Notes: generated by a model not told the origin, from the sequence alone. 64,000 bases of DNA from Sphingomonadales bacterium (GCA_009995225.1 JAACPW010000005.1:182978-246977); one strand, 5' to 3'. Counted from the stretch's first letter, positions 54,502 through 64,000 are shown. A program made the numbers and translations.

Positions 54502-54965
54502 CCGGAGACCTGCTCGTCATCGCCCAGATTGCGGGACGCCGCTGCGCGTTTTCCGCGCTGGACGTGAAATCGGTGATCGAAATCGGCACCATCACCCCGA
54601 TCCCCCGTGCCCCTGCATGGATCGCCGGGATCACCGCCCTGCGCAGTCAGGCGCTGACCGTCATAGACTGCCGGCGCGCGGTTGGCGTCTGTACCGGGCC
54701 GGTCGGTCAGGACTGGCCGACCGACCACCGCGCCGCCGTGGTCACGGACAGCGGCTATTCCTACGCGCTGATGGTCGATTCGATCGAGGACATCACCACG
54801 GCTGCGGGCGAGGCAGGCCAGATCCCCGGCGGCTTTGGCCCGGAATGGTCGCGGGTCGCCACCGGGATGATCGAAACCCTGGCCGGTCCTGCGCTGATGG
54901 TTGACCTTGCGGCGCTTCTGGCCGGGCCGGACACCGCACGGCACGAAATCGAGGCCGCAATTTAA
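54498..54965 (+). CDS. cheW: Chemotaxis coupling protein CheW
   Basis: 155 residues. CheW links the chemoreceptors to CheA in the signalling array. The CheW fold spans most of the protein: DLLVIAQIAGRRCAFSALDV, the IGTITPIPRAPAWIAGITAL region and the conserved VIDCRRAVGV strand. The ATG overlaps the cheA stop. It is followed by a 53-base gap and cheY. No second CheW lies in the cluster, but the C-terminus of CheA carries CheW-like sequence. Confidence 0.95.
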   Translation: MTGDLLVIAQIAGRRCAFSALDVKSVIEIGTITPIPRAPAWIAGITALRSQALTVIDCRRAVGVCTGPVGQDWPTDHRAAVVTDSGYSYALMVDSIEDITTAAGEAGQIPGGFGPEWSRVATGMIETLAGPALMVDLAALLAGPDTARHEIEAAI

Positions 54966-55018
54966 TCCTATGCTTACCAACTGCGCCTAGTTTCAGGGCC
55001 TCAAACGCAGGAACGCCC

Positions 55019-55384
55019 ATGAAAACATGCCTTATCGTCGATGATTCCCGGGTCATCCGCAAGGTTTCGAGACATATTCTCGAAACGCTCGGCTTCGCTG
55101 TGGAAGAGGCCGAAAATGGCAAGCTTGCGCTGGATGCCTGCGCGGCATCGATGCCTGATGTGGTGTTGCTGGACTGGAACATGCCGGTGATGACCGGGAT
55201 CGAGTTCCTCGTCCACCTGCGCGCCCGCCCTGGCGGGGACCGGCCCAAGGTTGTATTCTGCACGACCGAAAACGACGTGGCCCATATCCGCGAGGCGATC
55301 AGCGCGGGCGCAGACGAATATGTCATGAAGCCCTTTGATCACGAGACACTGCAGATCAAGTTGCAGCTTGTCGGGTTTGCGTGA
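55019..55384 (+). CDS. cheY: Chemotaxis response regulator CheY
   Basis: 121 residues, a single receiver domain. The acidic pocket Asp8 and Asp9 (LIVDDSRVIRK), the phosphorylated Asp52 (LLDWNMPVMTG), the switch residues CTTEND and Lys in VMKPFD are in place. Known CheY~P acts on the flagellar motor switch; alphaproteobacterial clusters often have several CheYs, some acting as phosphate sinks, and only one is in this cluster. The stop codon overlaps the GTG start of cheB. Confidence 0.95.
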   Translation: MKTCLIVDDSRVIRKVSRHILETLGFAVEEAENGKLALDACAASMPDVVLLDWNMPVMTGIEFLVHLRARPGGDRPKVVFCTTENDVAHIREAISAGADEYVMKPFDHETLQIKLQLVGFA

Positions 55385-56541
55385 GCCTGCCTTCGTTCCT
55401 GCCCCGGACGCCCCCGCCTGCCGCTGCGGACGGGCGTGATCGCCGCCCGCTTTCCCGTGCCGGAGCCGCGCCTGCGATTCGGGTGATGATCGTCGACGAT
55501 TCGCTGACCGTTCGCACGATCTTCAAGCGGATGGTGGAAAGCGATCCGGCGCTGGTTATCGCCGGCACGGCCAGCAGCGCCGAACGCGCTATCGCGCAAC
55601 TGGCCGCAGAGCCTGCCGATGTCGTCCTGCTCGATCTGGAAATGCCCGGTATCGGCGGACTGAGCGCCCTGCCCGCAATCCTTGCAACGCCCGGACGGCC
55701 GCAGGTGCTGGTCGTCTCCTCGCTGACGATCGACGGTGCCGAGCACACGCTGACGGCGTTGCAGATGGGCGCCGCCGATACGCTGCTCAAACCGCGGCCT
55801 GGCGGCTTTACCGATGATTACCGTGCGCAACTGCTTGGCAAGATCCGCGCGCTGGGCACCCGTCCGCCCGAAGCGGACAAGCCTTCCCTCGCCCCCCTTG
55901 CGGAACCCAGCTTTGCCCGCCCCGGCCGTACCCGCCTCGCACTGCGGCCCGAAGTGGTCGCAATCGGCGCTTCGACGGGCGGAATCCACGCGCTGGGAAT
56001 GATGCTGCGCCGCATGGGGCCGGGCTTCGATCTTCCGATCCTGATCACCCAGCACCTGCCCGCGTCTTTCATGCCGGTGTTTGCACGCCAGATCGAATCG
56101 GCCTGCGGGCGACCCGCCCATATTGCCGCCGATGGATTGACGCTCGCGCCGGGCCGCATTCTGATCGCGCCGGGACACGGCCATATCGTGATCCGCCGCA
56201 GGGGCACGTCCACCCTCACCGTCCAGGTCAGTGAGGAACCGGCGGCGAGCGGCTGCATGCCTTCGGTCGATCCCATGTTGACCAGCCTTGCCACAGCTTG
56301 CGAAGGCCGCGTGCTGGGCGTGATCCTGTCGGGCATGGGGCGCGATGGAGCCCTGGGTGCCAGGGATCTTGTCGAGGCCGGCGGCACGATCTTCGCGCAG
56401 GATGCCGATTCGAGCGCGGTCTGGGGTATGCCGGGCGCCGTTGCGCGCGCCGGGCTTGCCAGCATAATCGCCCCGCCCGAACGGCTGGGCGATGCGGTCA
56501 TGGCGCAAGCCGCTTCGCCAACCGCATCGGTCACGCGGTGA
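55381..56541 (+). CDS. cheB: Protein-glutamate methylesterase CheB
   Basis: 386 residues from a GTG start at 55381 that overlaps the cheY stop (GTGA). An N-terminal Pro-rich stretch of about 34 residues precedes the receiver domain (MIVDDSLTVRTIFKRMV, phospho-Asp85 in LLDLEMPGIGG). The C-terminal methylesterase has Ser198 in IGASTGGIHAL, the active-site His in ITQHLPASF, and Asp in LSGMGRDGALGARDLV. It removes methyl groups from receptors as part of adaptation, opposing CheR. The stop overlaps the cheR ATG. Confidence 0.95.
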   Translation: MSLPSFLPRTPPPAAADGRDRRPLSRAGAAPAIRVMIVDDSLTVRTIFKRMVESDPALVIAGTASSAERAIAQLAAEPADVVLLDLEMPGIGGLSALPAILATPGRPQVLVVSSLTIDGAEHTLTALQMGAADTLLKPRPGGFTDDYRAQLLGKIRALGTRPPEADKPSLAPLAEPSFARPGRTRLALRPEVVAIGASTGGIHALGMMLRRMGPGFDLPILITQHLPASFMPVFARQIESACGRPAHIAADGLTLAPGRILIAPGHGHIVIRRRGTSTLTVQVSEEPAASGCMPSVDPMLTSLATACEGRVLGVILSGMGRDGALGARDLVEAGGTIFAQDADSSAVWGMPGAVARAGLASIIAPPERLGDAVMAQAASPTASVTR

Positions 56542-57398
56542 TGGACATCAGCGAAGCCTCCCACCAGATCATTGCCGACCTGCTTGAAGCGCGCACCGGC
56601 CAGCACCTCACCGAAAGCCGCCGCTGGCGCGTCAATTCCGCGCTGGGCGGGATTTTCCGCGAGCACGGGATCAGCAATATCGATCAGCTCGTCTGCCTGC
56701 TCGCCGCGCCGCACAGGGGGCCGGAAAGCACCGATCTCAGTCAGGATGTGGTCGAGGCGCTGCTCAACAACGAAACCTATTTCTTCCGCGACAAGCCGAC
56801 CTTCGATCAATTGCCGGGCGAAATCCTGCCGGAAATCGCCCATCGGCGGCGCGATGTGCGGCGCTTGTCGATCTGGTCGGCGGGATGCTCCACCGGGCAG
56901 GAGGTCTATTCGCTGGCGATGCTGTTTGCCGAACAGGCCGAACGTTGGCACGGCTGGACCATCGACATTCTCGGCACCGATGTCTCGCACCGCGCAATCA
57001 ACGCGGCACGCAGCGGGGTCTATAGCCAGTTTGAGGTGCAGCGCGGGCTAGGCGTGACCCAGATGCTGCGCCATTTCGACGAGACGCCGCGCGGCTGGCA
57101 GGTGCGAGAAGACGTGCGCGGCACGGTTCGCTTCAACCAGCACAATATGCTCAGCCCCTATCCTGCGCGCATTCCGTTCGATCTGGTGCTGTGCCGCAAC
57201 GTGCTGCTTTACTTCGATCGCGCCACCCGGATCGAAGCGTTCAACCGGCTTGCCAGCGCTGTGATGCCCGATGGTTTCCTGATGCTGGGTGCAGGCGAAA
57301 CCACCGTCGGGCAGACCGACCGCTTTGTCCCTGCTGCCAGACGCGCCAGCTTCTTCGAGCCTGCAAGCCAGATGGCGGCGATCAGGAAAATCGCCTGA
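56541..57398 (+). CDS. cheR: Chemoreceptor methyltransferase CheR
   Basis: 285 residues from the ATG at 56541, overlapping the cheB stop by one base. The N-terminal helical domain (ISEASHQIIADLLEARTGQH) is followed by the SAM-binding fold IWSAGCSTGQEVYSLAMLFA and the FDLVLCRNVLLYFDRATRIE motif. It methylates glutamates in the receptor helical region during adaptation. Neither receptor in this cluster ends in a CheR-binding pentapeptide, so docking at the methylation helices is assumed. There is a 114-base gap to the GGDEF-EAL gene. Confidence 0.95.
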   Translation: MDISEASHQIIADLLEARTGQHLTESRRWRVNSALGGIFREHGISNIDQLVCLLAAPHRGPESTDLSQDVVEALLNNETYFFRDKPTFDQLPGEILPEIAHRRRDVRRLSIWSAGCSTGQEVYSLAMLFAEQAERWHGWTIDILGTDVSHRAINAARSGVYSQFEVQRGLGVTQMLRHFDETPRGWQVREDVRGTVRFNQHNMLSPYPARIPFDLVLCRNVLLYFDRATRIEAFNRLASAVMPDGFLMLGAGETTVGQTDRFVPAARRASFFEPASQMAAIRKIA

Positions 57399-57512
57399 CG
57401 CCGTCAGAACACCTGCGCCTGGCGCGGGCGCGGCTTTACTCTTCCTTAGCCGCTTCTGTTTAGCACGATAACTCAGCAGCGCGTCAGTGCGCGCTCATCG
57501 GGAAACCTGATT

Positions 57513-59054
57513 GTGTCCAAGGCGAAGCCACCTCTGCATCTGACCTCGGTCGGACTGGTGCTTATTCCCATCGGAGTGGCCAGCGTCATGACGGCGGCCT
57601 TGGTGATTGCCGTAAACCTCAGCGACGATCTGACAATCGGGCGCAGCGGTCCGCTGATAATTTCCGCGATCCTGATCTACACGGCAACCCTGTTCTTTCT
57701 GGGCCGCAGCGGGATTGCCACCATCCGGGGCCTGGAAGTGCGCGCCAACACCGATCCGCTCACCGGCCTTCCCAATCGTCACACGCTGCACAAGGACATC
57801 CTCAAGCTGTCCAAAGGCGAGGACGAGGTCGCGCTGGCGATGATCGATCTCGACAGCTTCAAACAGGTCAACGATCATTACGGCCACGCCGTCGGCGATC
57901 AGCTGATCGAATTGTGCGCGCAGCTCATCCGTGAGGCCTGCGGCGCCGAGGCCAGCTGTTATCGGCTGGGTGGTGATGAATTCGCCGCCGTCATGCCGGG
58001 CAAGGTTTCAGGCACGATCCTTGAAGGCATGTGCCGCACGCTGCTCGAAAAGCTGGGGACGCCTGTGACGCTGGGGGATCGCCAGATCGCGATTGGCGCC
58101 AGCATCGGCCTCACCCGCTCCCTGCCCGACATGCGCGTGCCATCATCGGAAATGCTGCGCCGGGCCGACGTCGCCATGGACATGTCCAAGCGCGGCGGGA
58201 AAATGCGCTGCACCTGGTTCAATGAAAGCTTCGACCGGCGCCGTGAACGCCTGCGCGAGATCGAGGACGAGATCCGCCGCGGCATTGCCAGTGGCGAATT
58301 CAACCTCGCCTACCAACCGCTGGTCAGCGCCGATGACGCCCGGATCGTGGCGGTTGAGGCGCTGCTGCGCTGGGATCGTGGCAATCGACCGCCGCTTGGC
58401 CCCAATATCTTCGTGCCCGTGGCCGAGGATTCGGGCCTTATCAATCCGCTCGGCCTGTGGGTGTTGCGGCAAGCGGTGTGCGACGCGCTGCGCTGGGGGG
58501 ACATCACGCTTTCCGTCAACATCTCGGCGGCGCAACTGCGCAATGCCGAGTTCCCGATCAAACTGGGCGAAGTGCTGGAGGAAACCGGGTTCCCCCCGCA
58601 CCGCCTCGAACTGGAAGTTACAGAGACGTGCCTGGTGCTCGATCCGGTGGTGGCCGAACGCACCCTGGATGTGATCCGCAGCTTCGGCGTCCGGATCGCG
58701 CTTGATGATTTCGGGACCGGATATGCCTCGATCGGGTTCTTGCGGCGCTTCCGCTTCGAAAAGCTGAAGCTTGATCGCAGCCTGGTGGAGCTTGCCGGGG
58801 TGGATGAAGGCAGCCGCGCGATGATGCTGTCGTCCATCGCGCTTGCCCGCGCGCTCAACATGGGCGTCACGGCGGAAGGGGTCGAAACCGAAGAACAGGC
58901 CGAATTGGTGCGTCTGGCCGGATGCGACCAGATTCAGGGTTGGCTGTATTACCGCGCGCTTCCGGCCGCTGAAATTGACCGGCTGATTGCCGCACAGGAC
59001 ATCGCAGACGCCCGTATCATCACCCGGCAAAACACAGGCAGACACACAGCATGA
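57513..59054 (+). CDS. Membrane GGDEF-EAL cyclic-di-GMP enzyme
   Basis: 513 residues from a GTG start at 57513 with GGGAAA upstream. Two N-terminal transmembrane helices (about 10-65) replace any known sensory domain. The diguanylate cyclase domain has intact LGGDEFA, with RxxD-type inhibitory-site features not checked. The EAL domain has VEALLRW, the loop [20 protein letters not shown] and [20 protein letters not shown], so it is probably an active phosphodiesterase. The catalytic direction is uncertain. The stop overlaps the next gene, a chemoreceptor, linking cyclic-di-GMP to this chemotaxis cluster. Confidence 0.92.
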   Translation: MSKAKPPLHLTSVGLVLIPIGVASVMTAALVIAVNLSDDLTIGRSGPLIISAILIYTATLFFLGRSGIATIRGLEVRANTDPLTGLPNRHTLHKDILKLSKGEDEVALAMIDLDSFKQVNDHYGHAVGDQLIELCAQLIREACGAEASCYRLGGDEFAAVMPGKVSGTILEGMCRTLLEKLGTPVTLGDRQIAIGASIGLTRSLPDMRVPSSEMLRRADVAMDMSKRGGKMRCTWFNESFDRRRERLREIEDEIRRGIASGEFNLAYQPLVSADDARIVAVEALLRWDRGNRPPLGPNIFVPVAEDSGLINPLGLWVLRQAVCDALRWGDITLSVNISAAQLRNAEFPIKLGEVLEETGFPPHRLELEVTETCLVLDPVVAERTLDVIRSFGVRIALDDFGTGYASIGFLRRFRFEKLKLDRSLVELAGVDEGSRAMMLSSIALARALNMGVTAEGVETEEQAELVRLAGCDQIQGWLYYRALPAAEIDRLIAAQDIADARIITRQNTGRHTA

Positions 59055-60856
59055 GTGCGCTTCAGGATATTGCACTGGATTTCGATGCTGAAAGCGCAGG
59101 GCCCCAGCCGATGCATCGTGCGTCCCGCGTGGCACGCGCCCGGCATTGGTTCGCCACGCTGAGCGTGGGCAGCAAGATCACCTTGTTTTTTACCCTCAAT
59201 CTTGGCTTTGCGCTGATCGCTGGAATGTTCGTGGTCGGCGGCTATGTCGAGCTTGGTCAGCGCGGCGAACGCATTCGCACCACTCATGAAGCCGCGCTGA
59301 CCGCAGAACGGTTGCTGGTCCAGCTCAGCGAAAGCCAGCGCCATGCCGAACTGCTGGTTGCCGACAGCGACACCGCCCGCGCCCGCGCCGCAGGCGAAAC
59401 GCTCGATCAAGCCGCCGCCAGCGTGGCCGCCTTGGGCGAACGCGCCAATGCCGCCGGGATCCAGGCGCGCGATCGCCTCGCTCTCATCCGCGAAGGGATC
59501 GCCGATCTCAGTCGCCAGGTTGACGATTTCGATGCCGACACCGCCGATGATACGGCCCGCCGCAATCAGGCCGCCGAAATTGCGGCCACCAGTGGCGCGG
59601 TGCTCGATGCCGCGCGCGAAATGACCGCCACGCTTGGCGCGGAAGCCGACACCATGGCCGATAACGGCGCGTCGCTGATTTCGCGCCTGTTGGGAATGTG
59701 GATCGCGCTTGCCACCATCCTCACGCTTATCACCTTGTTCGCCCAACGCTATTTCAACCGCACGGTGGGGGCGACCTTGAAGGCGATCGCGGGCCAAATG
59801 AGCCGGATCGCCGCCGGGGACCGCGATGTCGCCATCAGCGGCAAAGACCGGCAGGACGAGATCGGCGAGATGGCGCGCGCGACCGAAGTGTTCCACCGCG
59901 CCGGGATCAGGCTCGAACGGCTGAGCCGCGAACGCACCGAACACGCCAAGGCCGAGCTGGACGAACAGGCGCGCCAGCAAGTCGTGCGCGAAGAGGCGCG
60001 GATCGAGCGGGAGCGGGTGTTGCAAAGCATTGCCGACCAATTCGAACGCACTGTCGGCGACGTCGTCTCCGGCGTGGTTACCGCGTCCAGCCAGCTGCAA
60101 TCCACGGCCGCGTTGATGGCGTCGACAGCCGAGGACGCGAGCGCGCGCACAGGCGAAGCATCGGCCGCCATGCACGATGCCAATATCGGGGCCACGGCGG
60201 CCGCTGCCGCAAGCGACGAATTTGCCATGTCGATTGGTGAAATCAGCCGTCAGGCCGCATCGTCCGCCGAACTCGCACGCGAGGCCGGCGTGTCTGCGCG
60301 GCAGGCCGACAGCACCATTGGCGCGCTGTCCGCATCCGCACTCGAAGTCGGTGAAATCGTCCAACTGATCCAGACCATCGCCCAGCGCACCAATCTGTTG
60401 GCCCTCAACGCCTCGATCGAAGCCGCGCGCGGCGGCGAAGCGGGGCGCGGCTTTGCGGTCGTCGCCAGCGAGGTCAAGGAACTCGCCAACCAGACAAGCC
60501 GCGCGACCGAAAAGGTTGCCGAACAGATCCGCGCCATGCAGTCCACCACCGGCGCCAGCGTCAGCGCGCTGCGCAACATTGCGGCCCAGATCGAAAGCCT
60601 CGAAACAACCGCGGTGTCCATCGCTACCGCCGTGGATCAGCAATCGGTCGCTGGCCACGATCTGGCCCGCAGCATCGACCTGGCAGCCCGCGGAACCGAA
60701 AGAGTTGCAGGCCATGTCGAAACCGTGCGCGCCTTGTCACTTTCGACCGGGGCGGCGGCAAGCCAGGTGCTTTCCAGCGCCACCAGCCTTGAATCGCAGG
60801 CGGCGACCTTGCGCACGCAGGTCCAGGGTTTCCTCGCCCGCGTGCGCGCCGGCTGA
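59051..60856 (+). CDS. Methyl-accepting chemotaxis protein
   Basis: 601 residues; the ATG overlaps the GGDEF-EAL stop. Two transmembrane helices (about 45-65 and 210-230) border a helical periplasmic region of about 140 residues, which lacks an obvious PAS or Cache fold and looks like a four-helix-bundle sensor. A HAMP domain follows, then the coiled-coil signalling domain. The hairpin tip [20 protein letters not shown] and [20 protein letters not shown] bind CheA and CheW. The C-terminus ends in FLARVRAG, without a CheR/CheB-docking pentapeptide. A 12-base C tract follows directly after the stop. Confidence 0.93.
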   Translation: MSALQDIALDFDAESAGPQPMHRASRVARARHWFATLSVGSKITLFFTLNLGFALIAGMFVVGGYVELGQRGERIRTTHEAALTAERLLVQLSESQRHAELLVADSDTARARAAGETLDQAAASVAALGERANAAGIQARDRLALIREGIADLSRQVDDFDADTADDTARRNQAAEIAATSGAVLDAAREMTATLGAEADTMADNGASLISRLLGMWIALATILTLITLFAQRYFNRTVGATLKAIAGQMSRIAAGDRDVAISGKDRQDEIGEMARATEVFHRAGIRLERLSRERTEHAKAELDEQARQQVVREEARIERERVLQSIADQFERTVGDVVSGVVTASSQLQSTAALMASTAEDASARTGEASAAMHDANIGATAAAAASDEFAMSIGEISRQAASSAELAREAGVSARQADSTIGALSASALEVGEIVQLIQTIAQRTNLLALNASIEAARGGEAGRGFAVVASEVKELANQTSRATEKVAEQIRAMQSTTGASVSALRNIAAQIESLETTAVSIATAVDQQSVAGHDLARSIDLAARGTERVAGHVETVRALSLSTGAAASQVLSSATSLESQAATLRTQVQGFLARVRAG

Positions 60857-60858
60857 AG

Positions 60859-60870
60859 CCCCCCCCCCCC
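60859..60870. repeat. Homopolymer tract of 12 C after the first chemoreceptor gene
   Basis: Twelve consecutive C lie two bases beyond the TGA stop (60854-60856). Tracts of this length often vary by slippage. Because it is past the stop it cannot shift that reading frame, but it might affect mRNA folding or the following promoter spacing. Sequencing error in length is also possible. Confidence 0.9.
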
Positions 60871-60915
60871 TCTGACCGCCCGCGCCACCGCCCGGCGCGT
60901 AACTCAAGAATTTGG

Positions 60916-60930
60916 AAAGGATTTTCCTTT
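60916..60930. promoter_or_regulatory. 15-base palindrome upstream of the second chemoreceptor
   Basis: AAAGGATTTTCCTTT has six-base perfect arms around TTT. It lies about 37-51 bases before the ATG at 60967 and could be an operator or a promoter element for the second receptor gene. Confidence 0.35.
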
Positions 60931-60966
60931 ACGAATGCTTGCGGCACAGCCTCGGGGGAATGCGGT

Positions 60967-62829
60967 ATGAATATGATGAGCCTGCAGGAGCGGCGCGAGG
61001 AACAGGCGGTTCCCGAGTTCGTGCGCGATCTGCGATCGGACTTCTCGCTCGAAGATGCGGGGCGCGAAGATGCGCCCCCCTCAGGCGCCCAGCGCACAAC
61101 ATTGCTGGAACGCCTGGACTGGTTCCGCAATCTTTCGCTGTCGGGCAAGATCAACGCGATTTTCGGTACATTCCTGGCCGCTGGCGTGTTGATGGTGTTG
61201 GTGCTGGGGTTTGGCCTTGGCGAGTTATGGAACCGCTACAACGCTGCAGCGGGCTTGCAGGAAGCGTTGGTTTCGGCCGGGCAATTGCAGGGCAGCGCGG
61301 GCGAACTGCGTTACCAATCGGTCCGCGTCCTTTATGATACCAGCGCCGACCTGCGCGCGCAGCAGCGCGACGGCAAAACCGCTGTGCTCCGTCAGATCAC
61401 GACGTTGGAGACCATTCTGGCGAATGACGCGCCTGAACTTGGCCAGCGCGTAGTGGCCCTGCGCGACGAACTCTCCAGTTTCGAAAACACCTTTGACGAT
61501 GCCGTCGATACCGTGCGTGCCGGCGGAAACGCCAATCGCGCCGCCGAAGAGATCTCCACGCAAGGTAGCATCTTGATGAATGCAAGCGCGCAGCTTGCCT
61601 CTGATCTGTCCGCCCGCAGCAACGACATGGAAGATCGCGGCATCGACTATTTTTTCAACATGATCCTGATCCTTGCAGGACTGGCCTTGGTGGGCGGTGC
61701 CATCTTGTTGTTGGGCCTGGCCTATCTGTCGCGTGATTTCTCGCGCAAGATCGTTGAAATTACAGACGGCATGACCCGGCTGGCCGATGGCGATCGCGGC
61801 TTCATGATCGACGGGGTTGAGCGCAAGGACGAGATCGGGGCGATGGTTCGTGCGCTCGAGCTGTTCAAGCGCGCGAGCAAGCGGCTCGAAACCTGGGCGC
61901 GCGAACGTTCTGAAAAGGCCGAACAGGAATTGCAGTTGCAGCAGGACCGCGAGCGCGAACGGCTGGAGGCCGAAGCGCGCAAGGCGGCGCTGCTCGATGA
62001 CGTGGCGCGCCAGTTCGAACGCACCGTGGGCGATGTGGTGAACGGCGTGGCCGCAGCGTCAAGCCAGCTCCACACCACCGCATCGCGTATGGCCAGCAGC
62101 GCCGAGGAAGCAAGCCGCCGCACGGGCGAAGTCGCGACCTCGATGGAAGACGCCAATGCCGGCGCCACCGCAGCCGCCGCTGCCAGCGACGAATTCGCGC
62201 TTTCGATCAGCGAGATCAGCCGTCAGGCGGCCTCGTCAAGCGAACTGGCCAGGCTTGCCACGGTCGCCACCGGCGAAGCGGACGAGACGATTTCGGCCTT
62301 GGCTGCATCGGCAGATGAAGTCGGCCAGATCGTCGAATTGATCCAGACCATCGCCCAGCGCACCAATCTGCTCGCCCTGAACGCCTCGATCGAAGCCGCG
62401 CGCGGCGGCGAAGCAGGGCGCGGCTTCGCCGTCGTGGCCAGCGAGGTCAAGGAACTCGCCATGCAGACAACCCGTGCGACCGAGAAGGTGGCAGACCAGA
62501 TCCGCGCGATGCAATCGACCACCGGTGCCAGCGTCAAAGCCCTGCGTGCCATCGCAGGACAGGTGAAGGATCTGGAATCTACCGCCGTTTCCATCGCAAC
62601 CGCCGTTGATCAGCAATCGGTGGCTGGCCGCGATCTGGCGCAAAGCATCGATCTGGCCGCACGCGGGACCGAGAAGGTTTCTGCCCATATCGAGGATGTG
62701 CGCCAACTGTCGCTGTCAACCGGCGCCGCAGCCTCGCAGGTCTTGTTGAGCGCGAACGAGTTGGAAGCGCAGGCCTCGCATCTTGGCGATCAGGTGCGCG
62801 GGTTTTTGCGGACGGTGCGGGCGGGGTAA
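60967..62829 (+). CDS. Methyl-accepting chemotaxis protein
   Basis: 620 residues, with a GGGGGA-type site before the ATG. An unusually long cytoplasmic start of about 50 residues, very rich in charged residues, precedes the first transmembrane helix (about 60-80). The periplasmic region is about 145 residues and helical, with no named sensor domain. HAMP follows the second helix (about 225-250). The signalling tip is [20 protein letters not shown], almost identical to that of the preceding receptor, and the C-terminus FLRTVRAG is nearly the same, so the two are recent paralogues with different sensor regions. Confidence 0.93.
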   Translation: MNMMSLQERREEQAVPEFVRDLRSDFSLEDAGREDAPPSGAQRTTLLERLDWFRNLSLSGKINAIFGTFLAAGVLMVLVLGFGLGELWNRYNAAAGLQEALVSAGQLQGSAGELRYQSVRVLYDTSADLRAQQRDGKTAVLRQITTLETILANDAPELGQRVVALRDELSSFENTFDDAVDTVRAGGNANRAAEEISTQGSILMNASAQLASDLSARSNDMEDRGIDYFFNMILILAGLALVGGAILLLGLAYLSRDFSRKIVEITDGMTRLADGDRGFMIDGVERKDEIGAMVRALELFKRASKRLETWARERSEKAEQELQLQQDRERERLEAEARKAALLDDVARQFERTVGDVVNGVAAASSQLHTTASRMASSAEEASRRTGEVATSMEDANAGATAAAAASDEFALSISEISRQAASSSELARLATVATGEADETISALAASADEVGQIVELIQTIAQRTNLLALNASIEAARGGEAGRGFAVVASEVKELAMQTTRATEKVADQIRAMQSTTGASVKALRAIAGQVKDLESTAVSIATAVDQQSVAGRDLAQSIDLAARGTEKVSAHIEDVRQLSLSTGAAASQVLLSANELEAQASHLGDQVRGFLRTVRAG

Positions 62830-62850
62830 GCGGCGGCGTTGGACGCACGA

Positions 62851-63495
62851 TCAGCTTCGGCGACACGCTAATCGCCACCCGATCAGGCCAATTCCAGCCA
62901 GCAGAGCTGCCAACCCACCCAGCGCTGCTGCCCCCTCACGCGTTGCGGCCGCCGGCTCGGCAGGGTCAAAGCGGACCGTCTGGGGGCGGCTCGGCGCCTG
63001 CTCCATTTCGATCCGCTGGTTGACAAAATAGTCGTGCGGCGGAACCGGCGCGCCGCGCTGCGCCAGATGCATGTGGGCGCGGTTTTGGGGCGTGTCATCC
63101 AGCAGGAACGGGGGTGCGCACGGGCTCTGCAGAACGCGCAACGCGGGGCCAGGCATGGCCGGGTCGACCTGCACAGCGGCAACCAGGCGCGCGCTTTCGG
63201 CAGCCATACTTTCGAGGAGGCCGAAGGTCGAGTTGTACCACGCAAGCTGGACTTTAGCAGGCACGCTACCCTTCACCACCTCGTCGACCTCAAAGGTCAG
63301 GAGCCCATAGGGGCCTTGCACAACAGGGGGCCTCCGAGCAACGCGCGCGTATTCGGTAAGGCGACCAGCAAAAATTACGTCGCTCTTAGCAATATCGTCG
63401 ATGGCAAAGGGCGCGAAGGTCTCACAAGCGTAAGCAACGCTCGGGTTTGCGAGCATAGTGACGGCCACAACAAGGAACCTGGTCGGCACAAACAT
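62851..63495 (-). CDS. Secreted, C-terminally anchored protein of unknown function
   Basis: 214 residues from the ATG at 63495. A signal peptide (FLVVAVTMLANPSVAYA) precedes a Cys right after the cleavage site (CETFAPFAIDDIAKSDVIFA). TFEVDEVVKGSVPAKVQLAW follows. The pattern of a leading Cys, DVIFAGR and a V-K-G strand vaguely resembles NTR/TIMP-like domains, but the match is weak. The C-terminus is a Gly/Ala/Leu helix followed by WRLACRRS, which looks like a membrane anchor. I do not recognise a family. It is convergent with the second chemoreceptor gene. Confidence 0.6.
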   Translation of the reverse strand: MFVPTRFLVVAVTMLANPSVAYACETFAPFAIDDIAKSDVIFAGRLTEYARVARRPPVVQGPYGLLTFEVDEVVKGSVPAKVQLAWYNSTFGLLESMAAESARLVAAVQVDPAMPGPALRVLQSPCAPPFLLDDTPQNRAHMHLAQRGAPVPPHDYFVNQRIEMEQAPSRPQTVRFDPAEPAAATREGAAALGGLAALLAGIGLIGWRLACRRS

Positions 63496-63652
63496 CACGC
63501 CTTGTTCGGCGTTTGTGCACAAGAAGCCAAGCAAAATCAGCTGGCCATAGGGCGGCGCTGGCGCGTTCGCCCTTTCACCAGACAAGGCGCCGGGCGGGCT
63601 CTGCATTTGTGCAGGGTCGTTTATGTAATTGTTGATGTGTTGGGTTTTTGGT

Positions 63653-63729
<77 letters not shown>

Positions 63730-63909
63730 ATACCGATTTTGTTGGCGTTCCTCGCGCAAGCGCTGCGGGCGGCCGTGCAGGTGACCTTTGGTCAGCTGCG
63801 ACTTCGTCTTGCTTCCGGCCTTGCGGTCCCTGCGGGACCGGGGCCTGCCCCTTCCAGGCTTGCGCCTATCATGAGAGCATCAATGAGGCGCAAAGCCGCA
63901 AAGACGCCA

Positions 63910-63939
63910 AAAGGGCTGCCCTTGTGGGGTCAGCCCTTT
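63910..63939 (-). terminator. Hairpin between 5S rRNA and tRNA-fMet
   Basis: AAAGGGCTG (63910-63918) pairs with CAGCCCTTT (63931-63939). On the minus strand the second arm is followed by TTTTGG. It could be a partial terminator or an RNase III/processing hairpin between 5S and the tRNA. Apart from this, the 250 bases between 5S and tRNA hold no gene I can support. Confidence 0.5.
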
Positions 63940-63979
63940 GACTATGTGAATGGGTTATACCCCGCGTCCACTGGCTTCA

Positions 63980-64000
63980 ATGCCTGGCGGCGACCTACTC
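63980..64000 (-). rRNA. rrf: 5S rRNA, 3' end only
   Basis: On the minus strand the last 20 bases read GAGTAGGTCGCCGCCAGGCA, the conserved 3' end of 5S rRNA (compare GAGAGTAGG...GCCAGGCA in other bacteria). The rest lies beyond the window end, so an rRNA operon is transcribed leftward into this window and includes tRNA-fMet after 5S. Confidence 0.85.

Overview
The window is 64 kb of high-GC bacterial chromosome. Gene content and protein sequences point to an alphaproteobacterium of the order Sphingomonadales, probably Erythrobacteraceae-like. The supporting signs are RcdA (DUF1465), paired DUF465 proteins, several TonB-dependent receptors, a DUF6607/PiuC heme-type operon, and a 5S rRNA followed by initiator tRNA. 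The taxonomic call is an inference; no database search was possible. No insertion sequence, prophage or CRISPR array was seen.

Layout. 1-2.7 kb: end of a DUF2721 membrane protein, then the iron-storage pair bfr/bfd with repeated TTGCGAAT-type boxes, and a DUF418 membrane protein. 2.7-7.0 kb: a divergent locus with two SPOR-domain proteins around a ParA-type ATPase and an acidic protein ending in a ribbon-helix-helix-like domain; this is the most interesting uncharacterised module. 7.1-11.4 kb: pyrB coupled to a catalytically dead dihydroorotase (pyrX), divergent from sppA. 11.5-15.1 kb: tRNA-Val(CAC), a large M14 peptidase and a membrane protein. 15.1-19.2 kb: a minus-strand iron/heme operon (TonB receptor, DUF6607, PiuC) behind a dense promoter array of dyads. 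19.3-22.4 kb: a TetR regulator divergent from a second TonB receptor, with dyads between them.

22.4-35.3 kb is largely housekeeping: serS, a REP-type repeat pair, surE coupled to a potassium channel, rimO, an L,D-transpeptidase, tilS-cpoB, a RodZ-like HTH membrane protein, ptsP, two small DUF465 proteins and rcdA. 35.3-49 kb: glpK, an MBL hydrolase overlapping a DUF4230 gene, nadA, a DUF2254 protein, an EamA transporter, an Old Yellow Enzyme, lipB with a coupled lipoprotein, membrane and MFS proteins, and a FecA-like receptor. 49-52 kb: an orphan [2Fe-2S] protein with odd cysteine spacing, a class II aldolase-like protein and a MATE exporter.

52.0-62.8 kb is a single-strand chemotaxis cluster, cheA-cheW-cheY-cheB-cheR, then a GGDEF-EAL protein and two chemoreceptors, with overlapping start/stop codons at most junctions. 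No flagellar or pilus genes lie in the window, so what it controls is not visible here. The window ends with a secreted protein of unknown function, initiator tRNA-fMet and the 3' end of 5S rRNA, so an rRNA operon enters from the right on the minus strand.
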